The notes under the pieces: model-generated
What the model was told of the DNA's origin: nothing
The model's input: only the letters and a program-made list of their open reading frames with translations
Database searches by the model: none
Origin: Saccharibacillus sp. O23
Lineage (GTDB): Bacteria > Bacillota > Bacilli > Paenibacillales > Paenibacillaceae
Assembly: GCF_002205895.1 (NCBI RefSeq)
Contig: NZ_NJDE01000016.1
Span: forward strand, 24,889-88,888
DNA: 64,000 nucleotides
Direction: 5' to 3'
Shown: piece after piece, positions 24,174 to 32,517 of the stretch
How the letters are laid out: each line of letters starts with the position of its first letter
How positions within the stretch are numbered: position 1 is the first letter of the stretch
Translations under genes and position numbers: made by a program

Positions 24174-26483
24174 GTGAAGGTCAAACCCAGCTACTTCAAG
24201 TCGAAGCTTTTCCTCAAATACATTTCGTCTTATCTGTTCGTTCTGGTTGTTCCGCTCGTCTGCCTGACCTTCGTGCTCTATCACAATACGGCTTCCAATC
24301 TGCGCGCGCAGATCGAACAATCGCATCTGAATCAATTGAAGCAAGCCGAAACGATCGTCGATACGCATCTTCAACAGATGAACGATATCGCTTCGCGCGC
24401 GGCCTACGATCCGAGATTAAGCCGTTATCGCGTGCATGACGCTTATTACAGCTCGGAGGCGATCAGCGCTCTGGGCAATTACAAAGCCGCAAGTCCGATC
24501 ATCGACGAGATGTTCCTGTATTTCCGCGGCGATCCGCGCATCTATTCGAGCGTCGGCATGTACGATCTGGACGTCTTCGCGGACAAATACCGCTTCCGGA
24601 ATTGGAATTCCGATGCGGTGGACCGCGACCTGAACGAGGTGCGATACACGACGATGCGTCCGGCCGACTTGGTCGGACGGGGAGCCGGCTTCGAACAATC
24701 CACGCTCGTCTATCTGGTGCCGATCGTGCCGAACAGCCCGAATCCGCACGGCACGTTGATGTATTTCGTCAAAGAATCCAGTCTGACCAATCTGATCGAC
24801 TCGATTCTCGGCGGTTACGAAGGATCGTCTTACATTTTCGATGCGGAAGGCCAAGTGCTCGCCGTCAAAAACAATCAAGGCGAAGGCTTGAACGCGGAAT
24901 CGCTCGCTTCTCTCGTTTCCTTGTCTACCGGCACGCACAGCGTGAAGATCGGCGGAGTTCCGCATTCGGTCGTATCGGTCAAGTCGGAGCTGAACGGCTG
25001 GGAATACGTGACGTTGATGCCGAGTTCGCAATTCTTCAGCAGCGTGCTGCATATTCGGACCTTTATCGCCGTTCTGTTCTCGATCGTGGTGATCTTCGGC
25101 GCTCTGGGAGCTTGGATGCTCGCGCGCCGGCAGTACGGCCCGATCTTCCAATTGTCCGAATTTGCCGGTTCGAAGCCTGTGTCCGCCCTCTCGAACGAAT
25201 CGGACGATGTCCGCGAGGAAGCGGCCGGCGGCAACGAGCTGGATCGAATCCGCTCCGCGCTGCAAGCGTTCAGCGCGCGGGCCGATCTGCATGAACCTTA
25301 CGCGCGCAATCATTTCCTGCTGACGCTGCTGCGCCACGGCGGCGATTCGGAGCAAGCGGCCGGACTGCCGGAATCGTTCGGACTGCGCTTCGATCGTTCG
25401 CGTTACTTCGCCATGCTGATCGGCAGAGACCGGCCGGAAGCGGCGGCGGAAGACGCGAAAGACTGGCAGCTCATGCTGACGATGCTGGCCGAAGCGGAAT
25501 ATCCGGAACTGGGCGCGCGGCTGCACGGCGTCGAGCTGACCAAACCCGATCAGATCGCGGTCATCGTCGGTTTCGACCCTTTGGACGAAACCGACGAAGC
25601 GTCCCAGATCGCCCGGATCGCGAGCGCCGTCTACGATCATCTTCAAGGCATCGGCCGCTTGAACGCGGCGATCGGTATCGGAACCTGCGGAAGCGGCACG
25701 AAACGATTGAATCAATCGTTTATCGAAGCCTGCTCCGCTTTCGAATCGAGAACGCGCGGCGTAGGCATAAACTTGGCTTATTTCAGCGATCTGACCGCCG
25801 ACGCCGGCGAAGCCTGCTGGGTATCCAAGACCGTCCTGCTCAAGCTGTCTCAGAGCTTGAAGCAGGGAAGCGCCGACGTGGCCGCGCGTTCGATCGGCGA
25901 AGCCGTCGATACGCTTCGCGCACCTGCCCTCTCCGCCGTCTATATGCGCTGCATCGGGTTCGATATTCTGAATACGATTCTGAAGACCGCAAGCGAAGCG
26001 GGCGTAGATAACTTGCAGGGCTGCATCCCTTCGCTCGAAACGTTCTCTTCGCCGGACGAATTGGAACAAGGCTTCCTGCGTCTTGCGAATCGGATCTGCG
26101 AGCAGGTCGAGCAGAAAGAAGAGACGGAAGCGCATACATTAATGGACACGATCGTTGCTTATATCGACGAGCACTACGCGGACCATTCGCTGAGCTTGGA
26201 GACGATCTCGCATAACTATTCGATCTCCATGTCGTATTTCAGCCGTTCGTTCAAAGAGAAAGTCGGCGTGAATTTCGTCCAATACATCTGGCAAAAAAGA
26301 ATGGCGGCCGCGATCGTGGAATTGACGACGACCGACGAACCGCTGAAAGAGATCATTCAGCGCGTCGGTTATCAGGATACGCCGAACTTTATCCGCAAAT
26401 TCAAAAAAGAAACCGGCCATACGCCGGGCCAGTACCGCAAACTGTTCACGGATCCCGCAGGCTCGATGAAAGAACAGGCTTGA
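24174..26483 (+). CDS. Membrane-anchored AraC-family regulator with CACHE-like sensor
   Basis: 769 residues. Membrane segment near 15-37, a ~250-residue extracytoplasmic sensor (SSYIFDAEGQVLAVKN, GWEYVTLMPSSQFF), second membrane segment near 290-315, a linker, and a C-terminal AraC DNA-binding domain in the last 100 residues (LETISHNYSISMSYFSRSF; LKEIIQRVGYQDTPNFIRKF). This class lacks a kinase and is thought to signal directly across the membrane. GTG at 24174 has GGAG 7 bp upstream; the ATG at 24168 is too close. It is divergent from the importer operon and almost surely controls it. Confidence 0.92.
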   Translation: MKVKPSYFKSKLFLKYISSYLFVLVVPLVCLTFVLYHNTASNLRAQIEQSHLNQLKQAETIVDTHLQQMNDIASRAAYDPRLSRYRVHDAYYSSEAISALGNYKAASPIIDEMFLYFRGDPRIYSSVGMYDLDVFADKYRFRNWNSDAVDRDLNEVRYTTMRPADLVGRGAGFEQSTLVYLVPIVPNSPNPHGTLMYFVKESSLTNLIDSILGGYEGSSYIFDAEGQVLAVKNNQGEGLNAESLASLVSLSTGTHSVKIGGVPHSVVSVKSELNGWEYVTLMPSSQFFSSVLHIRTFIAVLFSIVVIFGALGAWMLARRQYGPIFQLSEFAGSKPVSALSNESDDVREEAAGGNELDRIRSALQAFSARADLHEPYARNHFLLTLLRHGGDSEQAAGLPESFGLRFDRSRYFAMLIGRDRPEAAAEDAKDWQLMLTMLAEAEYPELGARLHGVELTKPDQIAVIVGFDPLDETDEASQIARIASAVYDHLQGIGRLNAAIGIGTCGSGTKRLNQSFIEACSAFESRTRGVGINLAYFSDLTADAGEACWVSKTVLLKLSQSLKQGSADVAARSIGEAVDTLRAPALSAVYMRCIGFDILNTILKTASEAGVDNLQGCIPSLETFSSPDELEQGFLRLANRICEQVEQKEETEAHTLMDTIVAYIDEHYADHSLSLETISHNYSISMSYFSRSFKEKVGVNFVQYIWQKRMAAAIVELTTTDEPLKEIIQRVGYQDTPNFIRKFKKETGHTPGQYRKLFTDPAGSMKEQA

Positions 26484-26599
26484 CCTCGGGCCCGAACGCC
26501 AAACTTGTTTCAACTCCTCCGAATCAGGTAATATGTAATAAGCAACATAGTGAATTCAATAGTGAAAATCAAGCAGTCGCTTGTAAGGAGGAGATCATC

Positions 26600-27190
26600 A
26601 TGAAATCATCCGTTCGCGTGCGCAAAACGCTGCTGGCTTTGTCCGCCGCAAGCGTGGTCGCAATCGGTTCTCTGGGAGCCGTTACCCAACTGCCGCTGCC
26701 TTCCGCGTCGGCCGCTCAAGCGCCGACTTCTTCGGACAGCGCCATGGCATTAGAGAAACTTAACGAATTCTATAAACCGGCCTTGAAAGGCTCTTTCCCG
26801 GGCAATGCTTCCGAGTTCGTAGTCGGCAAGACAAAACGTACCGAAGTGATCAAGCGCTTCGGCGCGCCCAGCGTCTCCCGGACTTCCGTAACCGGATTCG
26901 ACAGCTACACCGCCGATATGGGCAATCCCGGTTATTCCATGTCTTACGACTCTGCCGGCGTCCTGAAAGAAATCCGTTATTTCGGGACCAACGTCGAACG
27001 CCAGACCAATATCGGCGGAATGACGGCCAGCATGCTGTGGAAGAATTGGTTTAAACCGACTTCCTCCAACACGATCAAAGTCGGAAACGCCAAACAAATC
27101 AAAGTCGTGTATAAACGCGGCGATTATAATTTGGAGTTTCTCTTCGATACCCCGACCGAATTATCGCATATTAATCTGGTGAAAGCTTAA
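26600..27190 (+). CDS. yjgB: YjgB-like secreted protein (DUF4309)
   Basis: 196 residues with a cleavable signal peptide ending near SASA-AQA at residue 38. The mature part holds the DUF4309 pattern: LNEFYKPALKGSFPG, VVGKTKRTEVIKRFGAP and the closing YNLEFLFD. The function is unknown; yjgB of B. subtilis is counted among general stress genes. The ATG at 26600 follows AAGGAGGAG; the open frame further upstream is not used. It is followed by its own terminator at 27238. Confidence 0.88.
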   Translation: MKSSVRVRKTLLALSAASVVAIGSLGAVTQLPLPSASAAQAPTSSDSAMALEKLNEFYKPALKGSFPGNASEFVVGKTKRTEVIKRFGAPSVSRTSVTGFDSYTADMGNPGYSMSYDSAGVLKEIRYFGTNVERQTNIGGMTASMLWKNWFKPTSSNTIKVGNAKQIKVVYKRGDYNLEFLFDTPTELSHINLVKA

Positions 27191-27237
27191 TTTCGGTCTT
27201 GGATGTTTGCGATTTGGTTTTGAATCTATGCGAAGAA

Positions 27238-27264
27238 GCCGCCCTCCAACCCGGGCGGCTTTTT
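27238..27264 (+). terminator. Intrinsic terminator of yjgB
   Basis: Stem GCCGCCC / GGGCGGC with a 8-nt loop followed by TTTTT. Confidence 0.9.
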
Positions 27265-27265
27265 C

Positions 27266-27290
27266 GAGTTTGTAAAATTTCTACAAACTC
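27266..27290. promoter_or_regulatory. Perfect 9-bp inverted repeat upstream of a nitroreductase
   Basis: Arms GAGTTTGTA / TACAAACTC, 7-bp spacer, directly in front of the -35 at 27292. The position fits an operator for an activator or a repressor of the MarR/DUF24 kind that controls quinone- or thiol-stress nitroreductases in Bacillus. Confidence 0.55.
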
Positions 27291-27291
27291 A

Positions 27292-27320
27292 TTGACTTAC
27301 TTTTTAACAGCAGTTATCCT
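27292..27320 (+). promoter_or_regulatory. Sigma-A promoter of nitroreductase 27418
   Basis: TTGACT, 17-bp spacer, TATCCT. About 95 bp before the start codon and abutting the inverted repeat. Confidence 0.6.
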
Positions 27321-27417
27321 AAAGATACATAGCAACCTAATATCTTGACCCTATTTCATTTAATAGATTCTCCCCGGCTTCCGAATCGCCAAATCCATAG
27401 AAATGTAGGTGTCCACC

Positions 27418-28044
27418 ATGCAAGATCTGACTACGCTCGTTCGCAATCGCCATTCCGCTATCAAATTCGTACCCGATACGCCGATTTCCGAGCAGGAATT
27501 GAAGGAGATCTTCGAATTGGTCAAACTCGCTCCTTCGGCGTTCAATTTACAGCATGCCCACTACGTTCCGGTGACCGACGAAGACGTCAAAGAAAAGATC
27601 TATCAAGCTTCCGGCGGCCAATACAAGATTAAACTGTCTTCCGCCGTCATCGCCGTCTTCGGCGACAAAGAAGCGTATACGCATATCGCCGAGATGAACG
27701 AAGGTTTCTTGTCGCTGGGCATCATCGATCGACTGCAATACGATACGACCGTCCGCGACGTCACCGAATTTTACCAGATGCGCGGCGAAGACTTCCAACG
27801 CGAAGAAGCCGTCCGCAACGCCAGCTTGTCGGCCATGATGTTCATGCTGCTCGCCAAAGACAAAGGCTGGGATACGTGCCCGATGATCGGCTTCGATCCG
27901 CAGGCCGTCAGAGAAGCCGTCGGCGCGCCAGACCATATGCACCCGGTCATGCTGATCACGATCGGCAAAGAAGATTCCGATCGATCGCGTCCGCGCGGTT
28001 ACCGCAAACCGGTATCCGAATTCGTCACGTTCAACCGGTTCTGA
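27418..28044 (+). CDS. Nitroreductase-family flavoprotein
   Basis: 208 residues. FMN-dependent nitroreductase fold: VRNRHSAIKFVPD at the N-terminus (basic residues that grip the FMN phosphate), KLAPSAFNLQHAHYV, and GWDTCPMIGFDPQAV near the C-terminus. It would reduce nitro compounds or quinones with NAD(P)H in the cytoplasm. I prefer the ATG at 27418 (AGGTG 7 bp upstream) over GTG 27409. It has its own promoter with an operator-like repeat and ends in a bidirectional terminator shared with lmrB. Confidence 0.92.
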   Translation: MQDLTTLVRNRHSAIKFVPDTPISEQELKEIFELVKLAPSAFNLQHAHYVPVTDEDVKEKIYQASGGQYKIKLSSAVIAVFGDKEAYTHIAEMNEGFLSLGIIDRLQYDTTVRDVTEFYQMRGEDFQREEAVRNASLSAMMFMLLAKDKGWDTCPMIGFDPQAVREAVGAPDHMHPVMLITIGKEDSDRSRPRGYRKPVSEFVTFNRF

Positions 28045-28102
28045 ATCCGATTGTCTGATTAAGCAGCCGCTCGACGATCCTTTATTTTCATCTCCGCATA
28101 AA

Positions 28103-28146
28103 AAAGCCGTGCCCGTCGGAATTTTTCGTTCCGAAGGCACGGCTTT
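28103..28146. terminator. Bidirectional terminator between nitroreductase and lmrB
   Basis: 11-bp stem AAAGCCGTGCC / GGCACGGCTTT with a further internal pairing CGGAA / TTCCG. Six U residues follow on the minus strand and a weaker U-rich tail on the plus strand. The two genes converge here. Confidence 0.85.
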
Positions 28147-28213
28147 ACTGTTTCGTATGCAAAGGCTTGGTTGGAAGTCTTCACTTCTCAACAACCTCTA
28201 AGTCCACGCACGA

Positions 28214-29719
28214 TCAATGCGGCAGCTTCTCCGCCTGCGCTTCTTTTTTGCCGCGGCGAACGTCGACGCGTTTGATGAACAAAGCGACGATCAAGCCGAC
28301 GACGGCCATTCCGGCAGCCATCTTGAACGCTCCGCTTACGCCCACCGCCATCGCGTGGGACACGTAATCGGGATTCGCGATATCGCCCGGGTTGGCTTTC
28401 ATGTACGCCGCTTGACGGGTCGTCAGCAAGCTGACCGCCAAAGCCGTGCCGATCGCGCCGGCTACCTGCTGAAGCGTGTTCATGATCGCCGTGCCGTCCG
28501 GATAATATTCCGGCGGCAGCTGGTTGAGTCCGTTCGTCTGCGCCGGCATCATGACCATCGAGATGCCGATCATCAGGAAGCTGTGCAGCAGGATGATGAA
28601 CCAGACCGCCGAAGCCGTCGTGATGCCCGAGAAGAACCACAGCGTAACCGCCGCGATGATCAGGCCGAAGATCACGAGCCATTTCGGACCGTACTTGTCG
28701 AACAGTCGACCGGTGACCAGCGACATCGCGCCGTTGACCACTCCCCCCGGCAGCATGATCAAGCCGGTGGCGAAAGTCGTGAGCAGCAGGCCGCGCTGCA
28801 AGTACATCGGCATAAGCAGCATCGAAGACAAGATGATCATCATGGAGATAAAGACCATCAGCAGGCCGAGCGTAAACATCGGGAATTTGAACACCCGAAG
28901 GTTGATGATCGGTTTCTCCATCTTGAGCTGCCGCCAGCTGAACAAGATCAATGCTACGACGCCGACCGCGATCGCGATAATGACGCGAGGGCTTTCCCAG
29001 CCGCCGCCCGCTTCGCCCGCGCCTTCTCCGGCGCTGCTGAAACCGAACACGATACCGCCGAAGCCGATCGTGGACAGCAGGATCGAAAAGATATCGAATT
29101 TGGGACGCGTCGTTTCCGAAATATTCTGCATATAGACCAGACCGAAGAGCAGCGCGAACACCAAGAACGGCAGGCTGATCCAGAAGATCCAGTTCCAAGT
29201 CAGATTCTGCACGATCAGACCCGAGATCGTCGGTCCGACGGCCGGCGCGCTCATGATGATCAGGCCGATCAGACCCATCGCCGCTCCGCGTCGTTCCGGC
29301 GGAATGACGACCAGAATCGTGTTGAACAGCAGCGGAATCAACAGCGCCGTGCCGACGGCTTGAACGACCCGTCCGATCAGCAGCACTTCGAACACCGATG
29401 CCAGCGCCGCGATCAGCGTGCCGGCGATCAGGAAGCTGAGCGCGGTCGTGAATAATTGACGCGTCGTGAATCGCTGCAGCAGCAGGCCCGATACCGGAAC
29501 CAGAATGCCGAGCACGAGCAGATAACCGGTCGTCAGCCATTGAATGGTCGCCGGCGTAACGGAGAGATCCTGCATCAGCTGCGTCAGGGCGACGTTGAGC
29601 GCCGTTTCGCTGAACATGCCGATGAAGGCGCTGAGCAGCAGCGCCGTGAGGATCGGGATGACCTTTATGTTTTTGCCGGCCACTCCCGGATTTGCGTGAC
29701 TTTGTGCGGATGCTTCCAC
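28214..29719 (-). CDS. lmrB: DHA2-type multidrug efflux transporter (LmrB-like)
   Basis: 501 residues with 14 predicted membrane segments, the DHA2/EmrB-QacA topology. Motif A-like and motif C sequences are seen (GLIIMSAPAVGPTISG near 150). The start is GTG with AGGAGGG 9 bp upstream. It lies 66 bp downstream of a TetR-type gene that has an LmrA-box in its promoter, the same arrangement as B. subtilis lmrA-lmrB, where the pump gives lincomycin and puromycin resistance. The drug range here is not known. Confidence 0.9.
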   Translation of the reverse strand: MEASAQSHANPGVAGKNIKVIPILTALLLSAFIGMFSETALNVALTQLMQDLSVTPATIQWLTTGYLLVLGILVPVSGLLLQRFTTRQLFTTALSFLIAGTLIAALASVFEVLLIGRVVQAVGTALLIPLLFNTILVVIPPERRGAAMGLIGLIIMSAPAVGPTISGLIVQNLTWNWIFWISLPFLVFALLFGLVYMQNISETTRPKFDIFSILLSTIGFGGIVFGFSSAGEGAGEAGGGWESPRVIIAIAVGVVALILFSWRQLKMEKPIINLRVFKFPMFTLGLLMVFISMMIILSSMLLMPMYLQRGLLLTTFATGLIMLPGGVVNGAMSLVTGRLFDKYGPKWLVIFGLIIAAVTLWFFSGITTASAVWFIILLHSFLMIGISMVMMPAQTNGLNQLPPEYYPDGTAIMNTLQQVAGAIGTALAVSLLTTRQAAYMKANPGDIANPDYVSHAMAVGVSGAFKMAAGMAVVGLIVALFIKRVDVRRGKKEAQAEKLPH

Positions 29720-29785
29720 TCGTATGTCCCTCCTATGGAACTCTGTGTATTTATATCAACGCTTCCCGGTTCCCGCTGTAGACGG

Positions 29786-30370
29786 TTACGCTCGGGTATG
29801 CGAATTGATCAATCTCGGGACATAGTCGGCGGCGGTGAGCAGCGGCGCGACGTCTTCGGTGGTGGTCGCCACGATCAGCGTGCCTTCCATCATCGTGATC
29901 AGCAGAAGGCTGAGCGAGTCCGCTTCTTGGCGCGGGACCCCGTCCAATACCATTTTGTCGGCCAACACCTGCTGCCAACTGCGGAAGACGTCGGTGCAGG
30001 CTTGACGCAGAGGGTTGCTGATGCAGGACGTTTCGGCCGCGGCCCAGAAACTGAACGGCATGAAGTTCTTGAAGTTCTGCTGCTTCATCTCTTCCGCCAA
30101 TTCGAGCATCATCTTCGGCAGCACTTCGCTTACCGGGCCTTCTCCGCTGAGTTTGTTCCAGAACATATCCGCGACGTCTTTGCCGATTCGCCGGATGCAT
30201 TCGAGCGCCAATTCTTCTTTGCCTCCTTGAAAGTAATAATACAAGGAACCTTTCGGCGCTTCGCTTTCTTTGATGATCTGGTTAAGCCCGGTGGCATGAT
30301 AGCCCTGCGTAAAAAAGAGCCGTCCTGCCGTATCGAGAATGTTCTCCCGGGTATTTTTTTTCATGGACAA
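29786..30370 (-). CDS. lmrA: TetR-family repressor (LmrA/YxaF-like)
   Basis: 194 residues. An N-terminal helix-turn-helix (AGRLFFTQGYHATGLNQI then SEAPKGSLYYYF) of the subgroup with long Gly-Gly-Lys turn is followed by an all-helical ligand domain. Start: TTG at 30370 has GGGGTG 7 bp upstream; ATG at 30364 is the alternative. It precedes the efflux gene on the same strand and its own promoter carries a site matching the B. subtilis LmrA/YxaF box, so autorepression with release by a drug or flavonoid is likely. Confidence 0.9.
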   Translation of the reverse strand: MSMKKNTRENILDTAGRLFFTQGYHATGLNQIIKESEAPKGSLYYYFQGGKEELALECIRRIGKDVADMFWNKLSGEGPVSEVLPKMMLELAEEMKQQNFKNFMPFSFWAAAETSCISNPLRQACTDVFRSWQQVLADKMVLDGVPRQEADSLSLLLITMMEGTLIVATTTEDVAPLLTAADYVPRLINSHTRA

Positions 30371-30387
30371 TATTTTTCACCCCACGA

Positions 30388-30407
30388 ATTATAACAATCG
30401 GTCTATA
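30388..30407. promoter_or_regulatory. LmrA/YxaF-box-like operator
   Basis: The 20-bp site begins ATTATA and ends TCGGTCTATA. It fits the capitalised positions of the B. subtilis consensus as I recall it (AWTATAtagaNYGgTCTATA). On the minus strand the same bases supply a TATAAT -10 for the lmrAB operon, so binding would block transcription. Confidence 0.7.
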
Positions 30408-30476
30408 TAAATAAAACAAAAGTTTTAAACGAAGTCAATGCCTTTTCAGAAATTTTACGTAAGTCAGGATTTGCAT

Positions 30477-30513
30477 AAAAAAACGGACAAAGCTTGTTTT
30501 CAAGCTTTGTCCG
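30477..30513 (-). terminator. Intrinsic terminator of pepF
   Basis: 13-bp stem CGGACAAAGCTTG / CAAGCTTTGTCCG with a 4-nt loop followed on the minus strand by seven U residues. Confidence 0.92.
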
Positions 30514-30551
30514 CCGCAATCGACTCGGCTCGGCGGCCGGATCGAACTCTC

Positions 30552-32366
30552 TTACTGCGCTTCTTCTTCGAACAATTCATGCAGATCGTCGATCAACGAC
30601 CCTACGTAACTCACCGCGCTGCGGATCGTCGCCGGATCGGACATATCGACGCCGGCCATCTTGGCCAATTCCAGAGGCGTCTTGGAACCGCCCGCTTTGA
30701 GCGTCTCCAGCCAACGGTCGATCGCGGGTTGTCCTTCTTCGCGAATGATCTGCATCATCGCCGTGGACAGCGTAAGCCCCGCCGAATACGTATACGGATA
30801 CAGTCCCATGTAATAATGCGGCTGTCTCATCCAAGTCAGCTTGGCGTCTTCGGTCATTTCGAGCGCGTCGCCCCAGAAGCCGGAGATCACGTCGCCTTTG
30901 AGATCGCTCAAAACTTTGGCCGTCAGCGGCTGATCGTTCATCGCGCGCGCATACACGCGGCGCTGAAGTTCGCCTTCCAGCAGATGCGTCACGAAATTAT
31001 GGTAATAGGTGTTGAGCAGCTGCATGATCACCCAGCGGCGCAGGCGTTTGTCGTCGGAACCGGATCGCAGATGTTCGGCCAGCAGCAGTTCGTTCATCGT
31101 AGACGGCGCTTCGATGAAATACAGCGAAGGCCGGGCATTGATCATCCGCTGGTTGCGCGCCGCGAGCATCAGATGGCCGGCATGTCCCACTTCGTGCGCC
31201 AACGTGAACGCGCCGCGCATATTGTCGGACCACGACATCAGGATGTACGAATGCACGCCGTAGATCGACGAACAGAACGCTCCCGTCGATTTGCCGATAT
31301 TGGTGCCGTGATCGACCCAACGTTGCGTAAACGCCGCTTCGACGATCTCGCCGTATTCTTCGCCCAGCACGCCGAGCGCGCTTTGCACCGTTTTGCAGGC
31401 TTCTTCGTACGAAATCGAAGGACTGTAATCCGGATCGAGAGGCGCTTTGAGATCGCAGAAATACATCTTGTCGAGGCCCAAGATCTTTTTCTTCAATTCG
31501 GCATACCGGCGCATATGCGGAGCCAACTCTTCTTGGATGGTATCCAGAATCGCCCCGTACATCTCTTCCGTCACCTGCTGCGGCTCCAGCAGCATCTGCG
31601 TGACCGAATCGTAACCGCGCAGGCGGGAGAGCACGACCTGCTGCTTCACTTCCGTCGCGTACGTCTCGGCAAACGTGTTGCGATAAGCGTACAGTCCTTT
31701 GCTGAACGAAGCGAACGAGCTGCGGCGCAGTTCGGTGTTCGCGCTCATCTCGTAATCGGTTTCGAAGGAAGCGAACGACACCGGATAACGGCGGCCTTCG
31801 ACTTCTACGCTTTCGAACGTCATGTCGGCCAGTTTGCCGCGCAGATAAGTGCGGTAAGGCGCGCCGCGCACTTCGGACATGGAAGCCAGCAGCTGCTCGG
31901 TCTCCGGCGACAAACGATGCGGTTTCTGCGCGAGCAGACGCTTCAGACTGCGCTCGAAGTCCGCAAGCCCCGGTTCTTCTTGCAGATAGCGTTCGATCGT
32001 GCCGTCTTCGAGCGCAAGGATCTCCGAATCGATAAACGTGAACTGGGCGAACAATCGAGTCATGGCATCGCCCGAACGAGCCGCGCGCGCCTGATTGTCC
32101 GGGTTCGTGCTATCTTCGGTCTGGCGCAGGTGGGCATAAGCGCCTACCTTCGTCGCCCGCTCGCTCACGGCCTCCCGCGCGTTCAGGCAGTCGAGCAGGG
32201 TCGCGGCGCTCTCGCCCAATCGTCCTCGGAACCGCGTGACTTCTTCCGCGCTCGCGGCGACAAGCTCCAATTCTCGGTTCCATTCTTCTTCGGACAAAAA
32301 CAGATGCTCCAGATTCCAAGTCGAAGACTCGGGAACCTCCGAACGCATCAACGCTTTCTCGCTCAT
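30552..32366 (-). CDS. pepF: Oligoendopeptidase F
   Basis: 604 residues, the full length of the PepF branch of M3B. Zinc-binding HEVGH at 391-395 within GAFTLAHEVGHAGH, preceded by GVHSYILMSW; downstream Glu in PSTMNELLLAEHL. Cytoplasmic; trims 6-17-residue peptides. It is only distantly related to the tandem M3 pair at 7.9-11.5 kb and is the third M3 enzyme in the window. ATG with GGGAG 8 bp upstream. It stands alone with its own terminator. Confidence 0.95.
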   Translation of the reverse strand: MSEKALMRSEVPESSTWNLEHLFLSEEEWNRELELVAASAEEVTRFRGRLGESAATLLDCLNAREAVSERATKVGAYAHLRQTEDSTNPDNQARAARSGDAMTRLFAQFTFIDSEILALEDGTIERYLQEEPGLADFERSLKRLLAQKPHRLSPETEQLLASMSEVRGAPYRTYLRGKLADMTFESVEVEGRRYPVSFASFETDYEMSANTELRRSSFASFSKGLYAYRNTFAETYATEVKQQVVLSRLRGYDSVTQMLLEPQQVTEEMYGAILDTIQEELAPHMRRYAELKKKILGLDKMYFCDLKAPLDPDYSPSISYEEACKTVQSALGVLGEEYGEIVEAAFTQRWVDHGTNIGKSTGAFCSSIYGVHSYILMSWSDNMRGAFTLAHEVGHAGHLMLAARNQRMINARPSLYFIEAPSTMNELLLAEHLRSGSDDKRLRRWVIMQLLNTYYHNFVTHLLEGELQRRVYARAMNDQPLTAKVLSDLKGDVISGFWGDALEMTEDAKLTWMRQPHYYMGLYPYTYSAGLTLSTAMMQIIREEGQPAIDRWLETLKAGGSKTPLELAKMAGVDMSDPATIRSAVSYVGSLIDDLHELFEEEAQ

Positions 32367-32517
32367 TTGCTACACTCCCATCCTCGAATAAAGCGCGGGT
32401 CGCGGCGAAGAAACGCAAACTCGCCCGATTCCGCGCCGATTTCAACCCCCCTTTTTCGCGGGGCTCCGCTTTTTATTCTACCGTTCCCGCCGAAACGTTG
32501 CAAAATGCCATGTTCCG

